Below, piece by piece: positions 18,133 to 27,626 of a stretch of 64,000 bases of DNA. Numbering within the stretch: position 1 is the first letter of the stretch; every line of letters begins with the position of its first letter. The DNA lies in NCBI RefSeq assembly GCF_003987655.1, contig NZ_NGKC01000008.1, forward strand, positions 62,001 through 126,000, given 5' to 3'. The stretch comes from Vagococcus acidifermentans. Lineage in GTDB: Bacteria; Bacillota; Bacilli; Lactobacillales; Vagococcaceae. The position numbers and the translations under genes are program-made. The notes beneath the pieces are model-generated. The model ran no database searches, was not told the origin of the DNA, and saw nothing but the letters and a program-made list of their open reading frames with translations.

Positions 18133-21100
18133 ATGGGATTGAAATTTATTATCGGTACCGGAACACAGCGTCACGACGATGCGTTATTGGCTAAAGCAGT
18201 TGCTTGGCTTGACCAAGATCCGCGACGCGACGTGTTCTATCTTGTACCTAATCATATAAAGTTTGAAACAGAAGTATCCGTGCTGACCAAGCTGGGCCAA
18301 CAGCCCGCTTTTGAGGACAAACACGAAGTTGCTGCCACACGTCTTCAAGTATTCAGTTTCTCCCGGCTGGCATGGTACTTTCTACAGAGGGAACCAGTCA
18401 GGCAGTTTGAAAAAGTCAGCGACGTGGGTGAGCATATGCTTGTCCGCAAAGTGCTGCTGGAAGAAATGGATAACTTGAAACTCTTCTCGCGGGATATCAA
18501 AAAGCAGGGATTTATTGAGCAGCTGGTTGCTTTGTTCGGTGAATTGCAGGAAGGCAATGTCACTGATGCTGATTTGGCAACGGCTGTCGGTATGCTGGGG
18601 GACTCCGCATCAGATGCTGATGCCCGTCTGAAACTGACCGACCTTCAGCAGCTTTACCACAGTTATCTTGCCAAAAAAAGCGCGCTGAACATGGGCGATG
18701 TGCCTTTACTGACTCAATTGGCAGAGCATCTGAGCGGGAAAGATTTGTCCCACGTGATGTTTGCGATATCCGGGTTTCATTCTTTTAATGCGGTGGAACA
18801 GCAGCTGATTCAAACACTGCTGCAAGTGGCCGGCAATGTGACGTTGGCTTTGGTTTTGGATAAAGCCCATGTCCACGAGCCGCCGCAGCCGCAAGACCTG
18901 TTTTACAGTACAGGCCGTATTTATTATGATTTTTACCAGTTTGCCCGTGCCAACCAGCTGGCTGTGCAGCGGGACACGGTTCTGCGACAAGGTGCGACGG
19001 CTGATTTCGATACGCTTGACCAATACTGGCAGGACAGCCAACGCCTGTCGCCTGTTCAGACACATCAACTGCGGGAAAACCGCATCGTGCTTTGGGAAGC
19101 CGGCGACAGTTACCGTGAAGTGACAGCTGTTGCTGCGGAAATCCGCCGCCTGGTGACAGAAGGACCTTACCGCTATCAAGACATACAAGTACTGACGCGG
19201 GAGATGCCCTATTACCGCCGGATTATTCCCGAGATATTTTCAAATTATGAGATTCCATATTATTTGGATGAAGAAATGGCGATGAAGCATCATCCGTTGC
19301 TGGAATGTCTGCTGGCGCTGTTCGATATGCTGCAAAACCGCTTCAAGTACCGGGACATCATGCGCTTTTTACGGACGGAGCTTTTCTTGCCGGAAGCCGC
19401 ACAGTTGACCGCTTTATCCGAGTGGGCAGAGGCGCAGGCCGCTTATCGCCGGAAAATCGACTACACAGAAAACGTCATCCTTGCATACGGCTATGAAGGC
19501 CACTACTGGACACGCGAGGCTGACTGGGAGTATGTTGATTATGCATATGAAGTTGACGATGCTGCCAGTCAGAAGGACCAGCTCGTTCAACAACTTTCCA
19601 ATGAGGTGCGCCGGGATGTCAGACAGCTTATCGTGCCGTTTTTCAAAGAGATTCGCCAAGCCACGACCGGCAGAGAAGCTGCGGCAATCTTTTACCGGTT
19701 TTTGACACACATCGGTATCGACAAACAGCTGATGTTTATCAGAAATCAGGAAATCGAGCGCGGTGATCTGGTCAAAGCCCGCATTCACGAGCAGACATGG
19801 GAGGCGTTTGTTTCAGTGCTGGATGATTACGCGGCACTGCTGGGTGATGAGCCGTTTGAACTGGACGACTTTGTCCAAATCATCCGCAGCGGGCTGGAAG
19901 GGTTGACTTACAGCAAAGTGCCGACCGCTATTGACCAGGTACAAGTTTTGCCGCTGGATATGGGCAGCAGTATCAAACGCCGTGTGACGTTCATTATCGG
20001 CGGTACCGACCAAGTCCTGCCGAAAAAAGTGGAAAATCAATCCGTACTTTCTGATGATGAGCGGGCGCGGCTGTCCGAGCAGCTGGCGGATGGCAAATAT
20101 TTGCGCGACAATCCGCTGACTGAGCTGGCGAAAGAGCCGTTTCAATTTTATGTGGCGCTGCTGTCAGCAACAGAAAAGCTCTACCTCAGCTACCCGCTGA
20201 CACGGGATAATGCGAAAGATCTGAAGCCGTCGCCGTATTTTCGCCGCTTGCAGACACAGCTGGGCGTGCCGGTGTCTCGTTACACCCAAGCGCTGGATGT
20301 GACCGACCGCACTTTGTTTGAGCCGTTCAGCACGTACCGCACCTTATTACCGGCATTGGTCGCTGTCAGGAGACAGGCAACAGAGGAGAAGCAGCCGCTG
20401 CCTGCACTGGCACGAATGCTGGAAAAATTGCTGGATTACCGCTATCCGGTCGAAACAGAACGTTTGATGGACAGTCTTGCCCACCGGAATGTACCGGAAA
20501 CATTAACAGCAGAAACAGTCAATACACTTTACGGCAAAGTGATTCATGCCTCTGTGTCAAAAATCGAGAACTTCAATCATTGTGAATACCGTTATTTCCT
20601 GACGTACGGTCTGAATTTGAAAGAGCGGGATGTATTTGAATTGTCGCCGGCAGCGGCTGGGGATTTCTATCATGAGGCGTTGGACTTGCTCTTTAAAGAA
20701 CTGCTCCGGCGCAACATCCTGCTTTCCGAATTGACGGACGAAGAGGCTGCCGAACTGACGGAGGCGGTCTTGCTTCAGGTGCTGGGAGAAAATAAATTTG
20801 CGATTCTCAACAGTTCCAATCGGATGAACTACATCCGTTACCAGCTGAAGCAGACGATAAAACGTGTCGGCTGGGCTTTGAGGCGGCAAAGCAGCCGCAC
20901 TAAGATGACGACACTGCAGACAGAAGTGTTGTTTGGTCAAGTCATGCAGGAGACAGGGATTGAAAGTCTGAATTTTTCATTGAAAGGCGACAAACAGCTG
21001 AAAGTCCGCGGAAAAATCGACCGGCTGGACGCAGTGACGGTCAAAGACGACTTGTTTTTTGCTGTCGTGGATTACAAATCCAGCCAGCACCGCTTCGACT

Positions 21101-21708
21101 TCCGCGATGTGTATTACGGTCTGGCGATGCAGATGGTGACCTATCTGGATATCGCCTTGAAAAATACAGTCAAACTCGTCGGGAAAAAAGCAGAAGCCGG
21201 CGGGGCATTTTATCTGCACATTAAAAATCCTTTGTTGGATACGACCAAAAACGGCAGTCTGGAGGAACAGCAGGAAGAACTGCTGCGGACATTCGGATAT
21301 CAGGGGATATTATTAAAAGACGAGGCATTGGTTGACCAGCTGGATGTCACCGTTGAACCGAGAATGAGTTCGGCAGTCTATCCGTTTTCCCGGACGGCCA
21401 AAGATGAACTGCGTTCTCCCCAGTTTGTCAGCCGCGAGGAAATGCAGCAGCTGATTGCCCATAACCGGAAAAACTTCCAGCAGGCCGGCGAAAAAATTGT
21501 TGACGGTTCAATTAAACTGAACCCTGCTTACAAAGACAAGACACGCATTGCCTGCAGTTACTGTCCGTTCCGCAGTGTTTGCCAGTTTGACGTGATGCTG
21601 CCGGAAAACAGTTACCACCGGATTGACAAATTGAGCAAGGACAATGTATTGGATAAATTAAATTCGGCAGCATTGCCGGAAAAGGAGGAAGAAGCCGATG
21701 ACGAATAA
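18133..21708 (+). CDS. addB: ATP-dependent helicase/nuclease subunit B
   Basis: AddB (RexB in some Lactobacillales) pairs with AddA to resect double-strand ends for RecA-dependent repair. The 1191-residue length is typical. The C-terminal RecB-like nuclease domain has GKIDRLDAV and VVDYKSS (about 960-990). Four cysteines (817, 1141, 1144, 1150) fit the iron-sulfur cluster of the Bacillus AddB nuclease domain, which some streptococcal and lactococcal RexB proteins lack. ATG at 18133 follows GAGGG. It overlaps addA by 11 bases, implying coupling. Confidence 0.95.
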   Translation: MGLKFIIGTGTQRHDDALLAKAVAWLDQDPRRDVFYLVPNHIKFETEVSVLTKLGQQPAFEDKHEVAATRLQVFSFSRLAWYFLQREPVRQFEKVSDVGEHMLVRKVLLEEMDNLKLFSRDIKKQGFIEQLVALFGELQEGNVTDADLATAVGMLGDSASDADARLKLTDLQQLYHSYLAKKSALNMGDVPLLTQLAEHLSGKDLSHVMFAISGFHSFNAVEQQLIQTLLQVAGNVTLALVLDKAHVHEPPQPQDLFYSTGRIYYDFYQFARANQLAVQRDTVLRQGATADFDTLDQYWQDSQRLSPVQTHQLRENRIVLWEAGDSYREVTAVAAEIRRLVTEGPYRYQDIQVLTREMPYYRRIIPEIFSNYEIPYYLDEEMAMKHHPLLECLLALFDMLQNRFKYRDIMRFLRTELFLPEAAQLTALSEWAEAQAAYRRKIDYTENVILAYGYEGHYWTREADWEYVDYAYEVDDAASQKDQLVQQLSNEVRRDVRQLIVPFFKEIRQATTGREAAAIFYRFLTHIGIDKQLMFIRNQEIERGDLVKARIHEQTWEAFVSVLDDYAALLGDEPFELDDFVQIIRSGLEGLTYSKVPTAIDQVQVLPLDMGSSIKRRVTFIIGGTDQVLPKKVENQSVLSDDERARLSEQLADGKYLRDNPLTELAKEPFQFYVALLSATEKLYLSYPLTRDNAKDLKPSPYFRRLQTQLGVPVSRYTQALDVTDRTLFEPFSTYRTLLPALVAVRRQATEEKQPLPALARMLEKLLDYRYPVETERLMDSLAHRNVPETLTAETVNTLYGKVIHASVSKIENFNHCEYRYFLTYGLNLKERDVFELSPAAAGDFYHEALDLLFKELLRRNILLSELTDEEAAELTEAVLLQVLGENKFAILNSSNRMNYIRYQLKQTIKRVGWALRRQSSRTKMTTLQTEVLFGQVMQETGIESLNFSLKGDKQLKVRGKIDRLDAVTVKDDLFFAVVDYKSSQHRFDFRDVYYGLAMQMVTYLDIALKNTVKLVGKKAEAGGAFYLHIKNPLLDTTKNGSLEEQQEELLRTFGYQGILLKDEALVDQLDVTVEPRMSSAVYPFSRTAKDELRSPQFVSREEMQQLIAHNRKNFQQAGEKIVDGSIKLNPAYKDKTRIACSYCPFRSVCQFDVMLPENSYHRIDKLSKDNVLDKLNSAALPEKEEEADDE

Positions 21709-24700
21709 ACTGCCATTAAAACCTGCCGGCAGTACGTTTACCGACCGACAATGGCAGGCAATATATGATAGCGGGAAAAACATTCTGGTGTCTGCTTCTG
21801 CCGGCTCCGGAAAAACCACTGTCCTAGTGGAACGCGTCATTCAAAAAATCAAAAACGGGACCAATGTGGACGAACTCCTGATTGTCACTTACACAGAAGC
21901 GGCCGCCAAGGAAATGAAACAACGGATTCAGGCAGCCGTCCAAGAAGCTGTCGGAAAGGAGAAGGAGCTCTCAGCCAAGCAGCACCTGATGCACCAGCTG
22001 ACACTTCTGCCGACAGCCAATATCAGTACACTCCACGCTTTCTGTCTGCAAGTCATCCGCAGATACGGTTACTTGATTCATTTGGACCCGGTGTTCCGTC
22101 TGTTGACAGATGAAACGGAGATGCTGCTCTTAAAAGAAGATGTCTGGGGGGAACTGCGCGAAAAACTATACGGGGAACATCAGGAAGCTTTTTATCAGCT
22201 GACGGAAAATTTTTCCAACGACCGCAACGATGACGGTTTGATGGAGCTGATGTTTGCCCTTTATGATTTTGCCAAGGCCAACCCCAGCCCGGAAGACTGG
22301 CTGGCTGAGCTGGCTGATGCCTATCAGGTGACTGAAGGTGTCAGTTCGTCGCCTCTTTATCAGACGGTTATCAAAAAACAATTGCAAGACACACTCTTCG
22401 GGGCACAGCGCAACAGCGAGCGCATGAAACGGCTGGCTGAGGGCGAACCGGAACTTGAAAAAACACTGGCGCAAGTGCTGACCGAAGCGGCTGAGCTGGA
22501 CGATTGCCGGCAGGCGCTTCAGGCAGACGATCTGACGGCTTTCTACCAGCTGATTAATGGGCTGGCGTTTCCGCGTTTTGCCGGGGCTAAACGCAACGCC
22601 GAAGACGCGGTGAAACAGACAGCGGCGCAAATAAAAAACTTGCGCGATGAAAATAAGAAAGCCGTCCAGACGATTCAGAAAGGTCTGTTTGCCTATTCGC
22701 CGGATGAGATGAAAGAGATAATGGAAAAAGCGGGGCAGACTGTGACAGAAATGTCGCAAGTGGCATCAGCCTTCATCCAAGTGTATCAGGACAAGAAAGA
22801 ACAGCTGAACTTAGTGGACTTTAATGACTTGGAGCACTACACGCTGCAGATTTTGGCTGACAGGACAGCAGACGGCGGCTGGACCGCCACAGAGGCATCT
22901 GCCCATTACCGGGAAATCTTTGCGGAAGTACTGGTAGACGAGTATCAAGACATTAACCGCCTGCAGGAGAGTATTTTGTACTGGCTGCGCCGCCCTGCAG
23001 AGGATGCGGGTAATTTGTTCATGGTAGGCGATGTAAAACAGTCCATCTATTCTTTCCGCTTGGCTGACCCGACGCTGTTCATTGAAAAATATGAAGCATA
23101 CGGCAAGAAGGAAACAAAAGACACACGGATTGTCCTGCCGCAAAACTTCCGCTCCCGCAGTTCAGTGCTGGATTTTACCAATTTGGTTTTCATGCAGCTG
23201 ATGAACCGGACCGTCGGGCAAATTGATTACGATGAGGATGCGCAACTGATAACCGGCGCCACAAAGTACGCTGCAAGCAACCGGCACCATACAGAGCTGC
23301 TGATATATGAAACAAGTCAGGAAGAAGAAGACGCGGAAGCTGACCTGCCGCTGGACTTTGTTATTGATGACAAGACTGAGGGCGAGCTGCGCGTGGTCGG
23401 GCAAAAAATCAAAGAACTGATTGCAGAAAAGTTCCCGGTTTTTGACAAGGAGACAAAGGGAACCCGGCCGATACAATACCGGGATATCGTCTTGCTGACA
23501 CCGACCAAGAAAAACAATTTGACATTGCTGGATATGTTTAAAACAATGAACATCCCGCTGTATATTAATGACACACAAAACTATTTTCAAGCCACTGAAA
23601 TCCGGGTCATGCTGGCACTGTTTCAAATGATTGATAATCCGCTGCAAGATATTCCGGTGGCAGCAGTTCTGCGCTCGCCGCTGGTCGGTATCAAAGAAAA
23701 TGACATGGTGGCGATTCGTTCATACGACGCAGGCTATTATTATGAAGCACTGACCGCCTTTTTGGAAAACGCGGATCAACATACAGCTCTTTATCAAAAA
23801 GTCAGCCGGTTTCACGATCAGTTTCTGACGTGGCGCGAACTGTCGCGGCGCGAAGAACTGGTGACGCTGATTTGGCGGATTTATCAGGATACGGGGTTTC
23901 TGGATTACGTGGGCGGGCTGCCGTCCGGCAAACAGCGTCAGGCGAATTTGCATGCTCTGTACGAGCGGGCGGCCAGCTACGAAGAGTCCAGTTTTAAAGG
24001 TCTCTTCCAGTTTATCCGCTTCATTGAAAAAATGCAGCAGAAGGACAAAGACCTAGCTGAGCCGACCAACATCTCAGATGACGAGGATGCTGTGCGCGTC
24101 ATGACCATCCACGCCAGCAAGGGACTGGAATTTCCTGTTGTTTTCGTGCTGGACATGACCAAGCGCTTCAATCAGACGGACATCCGGCGGCATTATATTT
24201 TTGACGAGAAGCTGGGTGCCGGCATCAAGTATGTCGACACGATGGCAAGATTGTCTTATGTCACTTTGCCGTACCTGGCCATCAGACAAGAGCGGAAAGC
24301 CAAGCTTTTGGCAGAAGAAATGCGCAAACTGTATGTCGCCCTGACGCGTGCGGAAGAAAAACTGTTCTTGGTCGGTTCCTACAAAGACCGGGATGCGGCA
24401 TTGAAAGAATGGGCGCAGTCAGCGGATATGGAGGAGCTTGTGCTGGCGGATGATGTCAGGCTGAACAGTCAGACATTTATGAAATGGGTCGGCATGAGCC
24501 TGATGCGCCATCCGGACATGGCAGATGTCAATCAGGCGTATCCAGTCGTCAAACTGGCTGAACTGCAAAATCACCCCGCCCGGTTTGCTGTCAGCTTCTT
24601 CAGACAAGAAGACTTGCTGACAGCTGAGACAGCAGAAACAGAAGCAACCTCACTGCCGGAGCTTCAGCCGGACGAGTTTGACGAAGAACGCTATTTAGAC

Positions 24701-25441
24701 ATCGTCCGCCGGTTGGACGCGGTTTATCCGCATCAGATGGCTGCACGCACAACGAGTTACCAGTCAGTCTCGGAAATCAAGCGTGTCTTTGAAGACCCGG
24801 ACAATCAGGAACTGCTGGTGCTGGACTTGTCAGACGGCCAGCCAAAATCTGCGCGCCGCTTTGTTGAAGATTCGTGGGCCGAGCCGGCATTTCTGAGCGG
24901 CCAGAAGAAAGTCAGTACATCCGAGCTGGGCACGGCGACCCACTTGGTCATGCAGATGCTGGATTTGAGTGCAGCACCTACGGATACATCGCTAGTTTCA
25001 CTGATTCAAAGTCTCGTCTCGGCCAACATGATCCGCTCTGAAGCCGCCGAACAGATAGACCGGCAGTCGATTTTAACATTTATGGCATCGCCGTTTGGCC
25101 GCTATCTGCTGGACAATGCGGCGTCAGTGAAGCGCGAGCAGCCTTTTTCAATGCTGATGGAAGCCGGCCGGATATTTTCCGACTACGGGCCGGATAAAAC
25201 TGACCGTGTACTCGTGCACGGAATCATAGACGGCTTTATCGAAACGCCGGATGAACTTGTCTTGTATGACTTTAAAACAGACAGACGGCATTCGGCTGAG
25301 CAAACGTTGACCTCAATCAAACAACGTTATCAAGGACAGATGAACCTGTACCGCATCGCACTGGAGCAAGTAACGGCCCGGCCGGTAACCGGGATGAAGC
25401 TGATACTGCTGAATGAGCAGGCGGTCTTAGACATGATTTAA
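21698..25441 (+). CDS. addA: ATP-dependent helicase/nuclease subunit A
   Basis: AddA (RexA) is the UvrD-type helicase and second nuclease of the AddAB complex. The Walker A motif SASAGSGKTT is at residues 32-41. The DEYQDIN motif II, the QNFRSR motif and [16 protein letters not shown] follow in order. The C-terminal nuclease motif YDFKTD has Asp1191 and Lys1193. The length of 1247 residues is normal. ATG at 21698 lies inside the end of addB with AAAGGAGG in front. No SOS box is visible upstream of addB. Confidence 0.97.
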   Translation: MTNKLPLKPAGSTFTDRQWQAIYDSGKNILVSASAGSGKTTVLVERVIQKIKNGTNVDELLIVTYTEAAAKEMKQRIQAAVQEAVGKEKELSAKQHLMHQLTLLPTANISTLHAFCLQVIRRYGYLIHLDPVFRLLTDETEMLLLKEDVWGELREKLYGEHQEAFYQLTENFSNDRNDDGLMELMFALYDFAKANPSPEDWLAELADAYQVTEGVSSSPLYQTVIKKQLQDTLFGAQRNSERMKRLAEGEPELEKTLAQVLTEAAELDDCRQALQADDLTAFYQLINGLAFPRFAGAKRNAEDAVKQTAAQIKNLRDENKKAVQTIQKGLFAYSPDEMKEIMEKAGQTVTEMSQVASAFIQVYQDKKEQLNLVDFNDLEHYTLQILADRTADGGWTATEASAHYREIFAEVLVDEYQDINRLQESILYWLRRPAEDAGNLFMVGDVKQSIYSFRLADPTLFIEKYEAYGKKETKDTRIVLPQNFRSRSSVLDFTNLVFMQLMNRTVGQIDYDEDAQLITGATKYAASNRHHTELLIYETSQEEEDAEADLPLDFVIDDKTEGELRVVGQKIKELIAEKFPVFDKETKGTRPIQYRDIVLLTPTKKNNLTLLDMFKTMNIPLYINDTQNYFQATEIRVMLALFQMIDNPLQDIPVAAVLRSPLVGIKENDMVAIRSYDAGYYYEALTAFLENADQHTALYQKVSRFHDQFLTWRELSRREELVTLIWRIYQDTGFLDYVGGLPSGKQRQANLHALYERAASYEESSFKGLFQFIRFIEKMQQKDKDLAEPTNISDDEDAVRVMTIHASKGLEFPVVFVLDMTKRFNQTDIRRHYIFDEKLGAGIKYVDTMARLSYVTLPYLAIRQERKAKLLAEEMRKLYVALTRAEEKLFLVGSYKDRDAALKEWAQSADMEELVLADDVRLNSQTFMKWVGMSLMRHPDMADVNQAYPVVKLAELQNHPARFAVSFFRQEDLLTAETAETEATSLPELQPDEFDEERYLDIVRRLDAVYPHQMAARTTSYQSVSEIKRVFEDPDNQELLVLDLSDGQPKSARRFVEDSWAEPAFLSGQKKVSTSELGTATHLVMQMLDLSAAPTDTSLVSLIQSLVSANMIRSEAAEQIDRQSILTFMASPFGRYLLDNAASVKREQPFSMLMEAGRIFSDYGPDKTDRVLVHGIIDGFIETPDELVLYDFKTDRRHSAEQTLTSIKQRYQGQMNLYRIALEQVTARPVTGMKLILLNEQAVLDMI

Positions 25442-25500
25442 GAAAAGATATACATCAAAAAGAGAGTTTGTTATAATAAACGAGAAAAGGGGGAGTAATT

Positions 25501-26346
25501 TTGTATAAAACAAGCTCAGAGTTAAAAAGAGAAGCAAAAAATGCGTTAAAGGGGCGTTGGGGCCAGGCAATTTTACTAAATTTGGTGCCGGCGATATTAA
25601 GGGCAGTTGTCACCTTTTTTTCAGTTATTGCGATTGTGTTCAGTGTGACGCTGTTTTCCTTCGTCACGGATAGTTTCACATCAACAGGCAGTCATCATTA
25701 TGAGCAAACAGAAACTTTTTGGGAGGATGGTGATATCGTCGGGGTGAATGACTTTATGCCGTCCGACGGAACAGGCTCATGGCGTACTACGTTTAATCCA
25801 GCCAAACTCGTATTTGATTTAGTGCTGTCATTTCTGACTATCGGGATTTCGTATACATTTCTGGATGTCATCCGCTCACGTGAACGTAAGATAGATGCTT
25901 TCCGCGATGCGTTCAGGGTGTTCAACGGCGTGGATTTTGTGCCGCTCCTGCTGATTAATATATTGATGACCGTTTTTACGACACTATGGTCACTGCTGTT
26001 GGTTATACCGGGTATTGTCAAAGGCTACTCTTATTCACAATCTAATTTTATTTACAAAGACTTGTCGAGCCGGCAGGATGTCCAAAGCATGGGAGCCACC
26101 TCTTATATCACAGAGAGCCGGCTGCTGATGGACGGTCACAAAGGCCGCCTGTTTTACATTGATTTGAGTTTTATCGGCTGGCATATATTGTGTCTTATGA
26201 CATTCGGACTGGGCTACATTTTTCTGGAGCCGTACATGAATGCAACCAAAGCCGCATTTTATAACGACTTGGCGAAGGACCGCTATACTGCTGTCGAACA
26301 AGTTGAAGAAGTCATCGAAGAAGAGGAAGAGTGGACCAGCTTTTAG
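25501..26346 (+). CDS. DUF975 family membrane protein
   Basis: A 281-residue membrane protein with an N-terminal motif (TSSELKREAKNALKGRWG) that is characteristic of DUF975 proteins. Four to five hydrophobic segments are predicted, with an acidic tail rich in Glu. TTG at 25501 follows GGGGGAG and is the only start with a suitable site. The function of the family is unknown. It lies 60 bases after addA and could be read through from it, but a TATAAT-poor A/T-rich gap also allows a separate promoter. Confidence 0.85.
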   Translation: MYKTSSELKREAKNALKGRWGQAILLNLVPAILRAVVTFFSVIAIVFSVTLFSFVTDSFTSTGSHHYEQTETFWEDGDIVGVNDFMPSDGTGSWRTTFNPAKLVFDLVLSFLTIGISYTFLDVIRSRERKIDAFRDAFRVFNGVDFVPLLLINILMTVFTTLWSLLLVIPGIVKGYSYSQSNFIYKDLSSRQDVQSMGATSYITESRLLMDGHKGRLFYIDLSFIGWHILCLMTFGLGYIFLEPYMNATKAAFYNDLAKDRYTAVEQVEEVIEEEEEWTSF

Positions 26347-26438
26347 CAGAACAAATGAGAAAAAACTTATTTTTTTCTTATCTTTTTAATAGGCATTAAT
26401 CAAACGAACTTAATGCATACCTGCTATGATTGCATCAT

Positions 26439-26463
26439 ACCAATTATCCCGAATTGGTTTTTC
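26439..26463 (+). terminator. Possible terminator after the DUF975 gene
   Basis: ACCAATT pairs with AATTGGT around ATCCCG, followed by a short T run. Confidence 0.6.
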
Positions 26464-26505
26464 ATACTTAACTCCTACCGAGAAAGTAAATAACAACCTT
26501 CATTT

Positions 26506-26536
26506 CCACTAAGACGACGGTCTTAGTGGTTTTTTT
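26506..26536 (+). terminator. Terminator before the IS200-type element
   Basis: CCACTAAGAC pairs with GTCTTAGTGG around GACG, followed by seven T. Confidence 0.85.
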
Positions 26537-26622
26537 CATGACTTTAGTCAGTTTCGCTCGCAAAGCGTGCGAAACAAAAAAAACCGCGCGTTTCTATGCG
26601 TGGACGAAGTAGCTTTAGCGAT

Positions 26623-26688
26623 AAAAAACTCCTTTCGATATACTGATAAGTGGCTACCAACCGCATATCAGCTCGAAAGGAGTTTTTT
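26623..26688 (+). promoter_or_regulatory. Leader hairpin over the tnpA ribosome site
   Basis: AAAAAACTCCTTTCGA (26623-26638) is perfectly complementary to TCGAAAGGAGTTTTTT (26673-26688). The 3' arm contains the AAAGGAG site of tnpA, whose ATG is at 26690. In IS200 a comparable stem both terminates incoming transcription and hides the ribosome site. Confidence 0.8.
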
Positions 26689-26689
26689 C

Positions 26690-27142
26690 ATGTCTAATGA
26701 CGATAAAAGTATAGCACATACTAGATGGAATTGTAAGTATCACATAGTTTTTACTCCAAAGTATCGGCGAAAAGTGATTTATGGAAAGTTAAGAGTAAGT
26801 ATTGGATAGATATTAAGAAAATTGTGTGAAATGAAAGATGTCGAAATCATAGAAGCTCACGCCATGCCTGACCATATCCATATGTTAGTGAGAATACCGC
26901 CGAAAATCAGTATTTCCAGTTTTATGGGCTACTTAAAAGGACGAAGTGCCACCTTAATCCATGAAAAACATGCGAATTTGAAATATAAGTATGGGAATAA
27001 AAGTTTTTGGTCCAAAGGATACTATGTAAGTACGGTTGGGTTAAATCAAAAGACAATTGAAAAATATATTCGAGAACAAGAGGCAGACGATCGAGTCAGA
27101 GACAGTATAAGCAAACGAGAGTACGTAGATCCATTTAAATAA
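26690..27142 (+). pseudogene. tnpA: IS200-type transposase TnpA with in-frame amber codon
   Basis: The frame from ATG 26690 encodes a Y1 transposase of 150 codons. It carries the KYHIVFTPKYRRK start, the DHIHML HUH motif and a C-terminal Tyr (YIREQ) as nucleophile. Codon 40 (26807-26809) is TAG where homologues have Glu, and the rest continues in the same frame to PFK at 27142. No frameshift is present. Without suppression the product is a 39-residue fragment lacking the HUH motif. A TTG at 26822 could restart the remainder but would lack the first strand of the fold. Confidence 0.85.
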
Positions 27143-27185
27143 TTAAAAAGAGATAAGGCTGTGAGCGGTTGGTGGTCATTTGAAA

Positions 27186-27258
27186 AGCCCCTTTTAAGGG
27201 GCTAGCGGGTGGTGAGCCCTTCTAGGGCTGTTAAAAAGCCACCCGTTTTCACGGGTGG
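27186..27258 (+). repeat. Three hairpins with alternative pairing after tnpA
   Basis: AGCCCC/GGGGCT (27186-27203), AGCCCT/AGGGCT (27215-27229) and CCACCCGT/ACGGGTGG (27239-27258) are each perfect. CCACCCG can also pair with CGGGTGG at 27206-27212, enclosing the second hairpin, so two mutually exclusive folds exist. Confidence 0.75.
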
Positions 27259-27262
27259 ATAT

Positions 27263-27626
27263 TTACTGTTTATCTATAGAAAAATAATTTGACATGTAGA
27301 GAAATCATCGTAAAAAGTATTTCAGAAAAATTATTTTGTTTCTGTGTTGTCTGGCAACGCAAAAATAAAACGATTCATTGTTCTCTTTTCTCTGATCATC
27401 ATTGCGAGTTGCTTCTGGCGAAATGATCTGTTATGCATATTAGTATGGATTACATAATAGGCTATACGTTTCTTTGAATGAAATTTTCTGAAAATACCGT
27501 TCTATAACAATTATTTATTTTGAACATACGCAGGAAAAACAGAATAACTATTGAATTGTAGCTGTTTTAACGTTATTATTGTTAAGAAGGTCAGTAAATT
27601 TCATAATGAGTGAAAGGAAACACGTC
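27263..27626. other. AT-rich intergenic region before wecB
   Basis: About 360 bases without a gene. A TTGACA is seen at 27291-27296 but no good -10 stands at 16-18 bases. No stable structure is evident beyond the element-end hairpins. Confidence 0.4.

Larger units (their letters stand above)
26540..27262 (+). mobile_element. IS200-type element (IS200/IS605 family), decayed
   Basis: The element is recognised from its HUH-type TnpA frame and the hairpins at both sides. An inverted repeat GTTTCGC/GCGAAAC (26551-26575) may be the left-end hairpin. Three tight hairpins at 27186-27258 lie after the transposase and may form the right end. These elements lack terminal inverted repeats and target duplications, so the outer limits are approximate. 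No TnpB gene is present, as in the IS200 subgroup. Confidence 0.75.
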
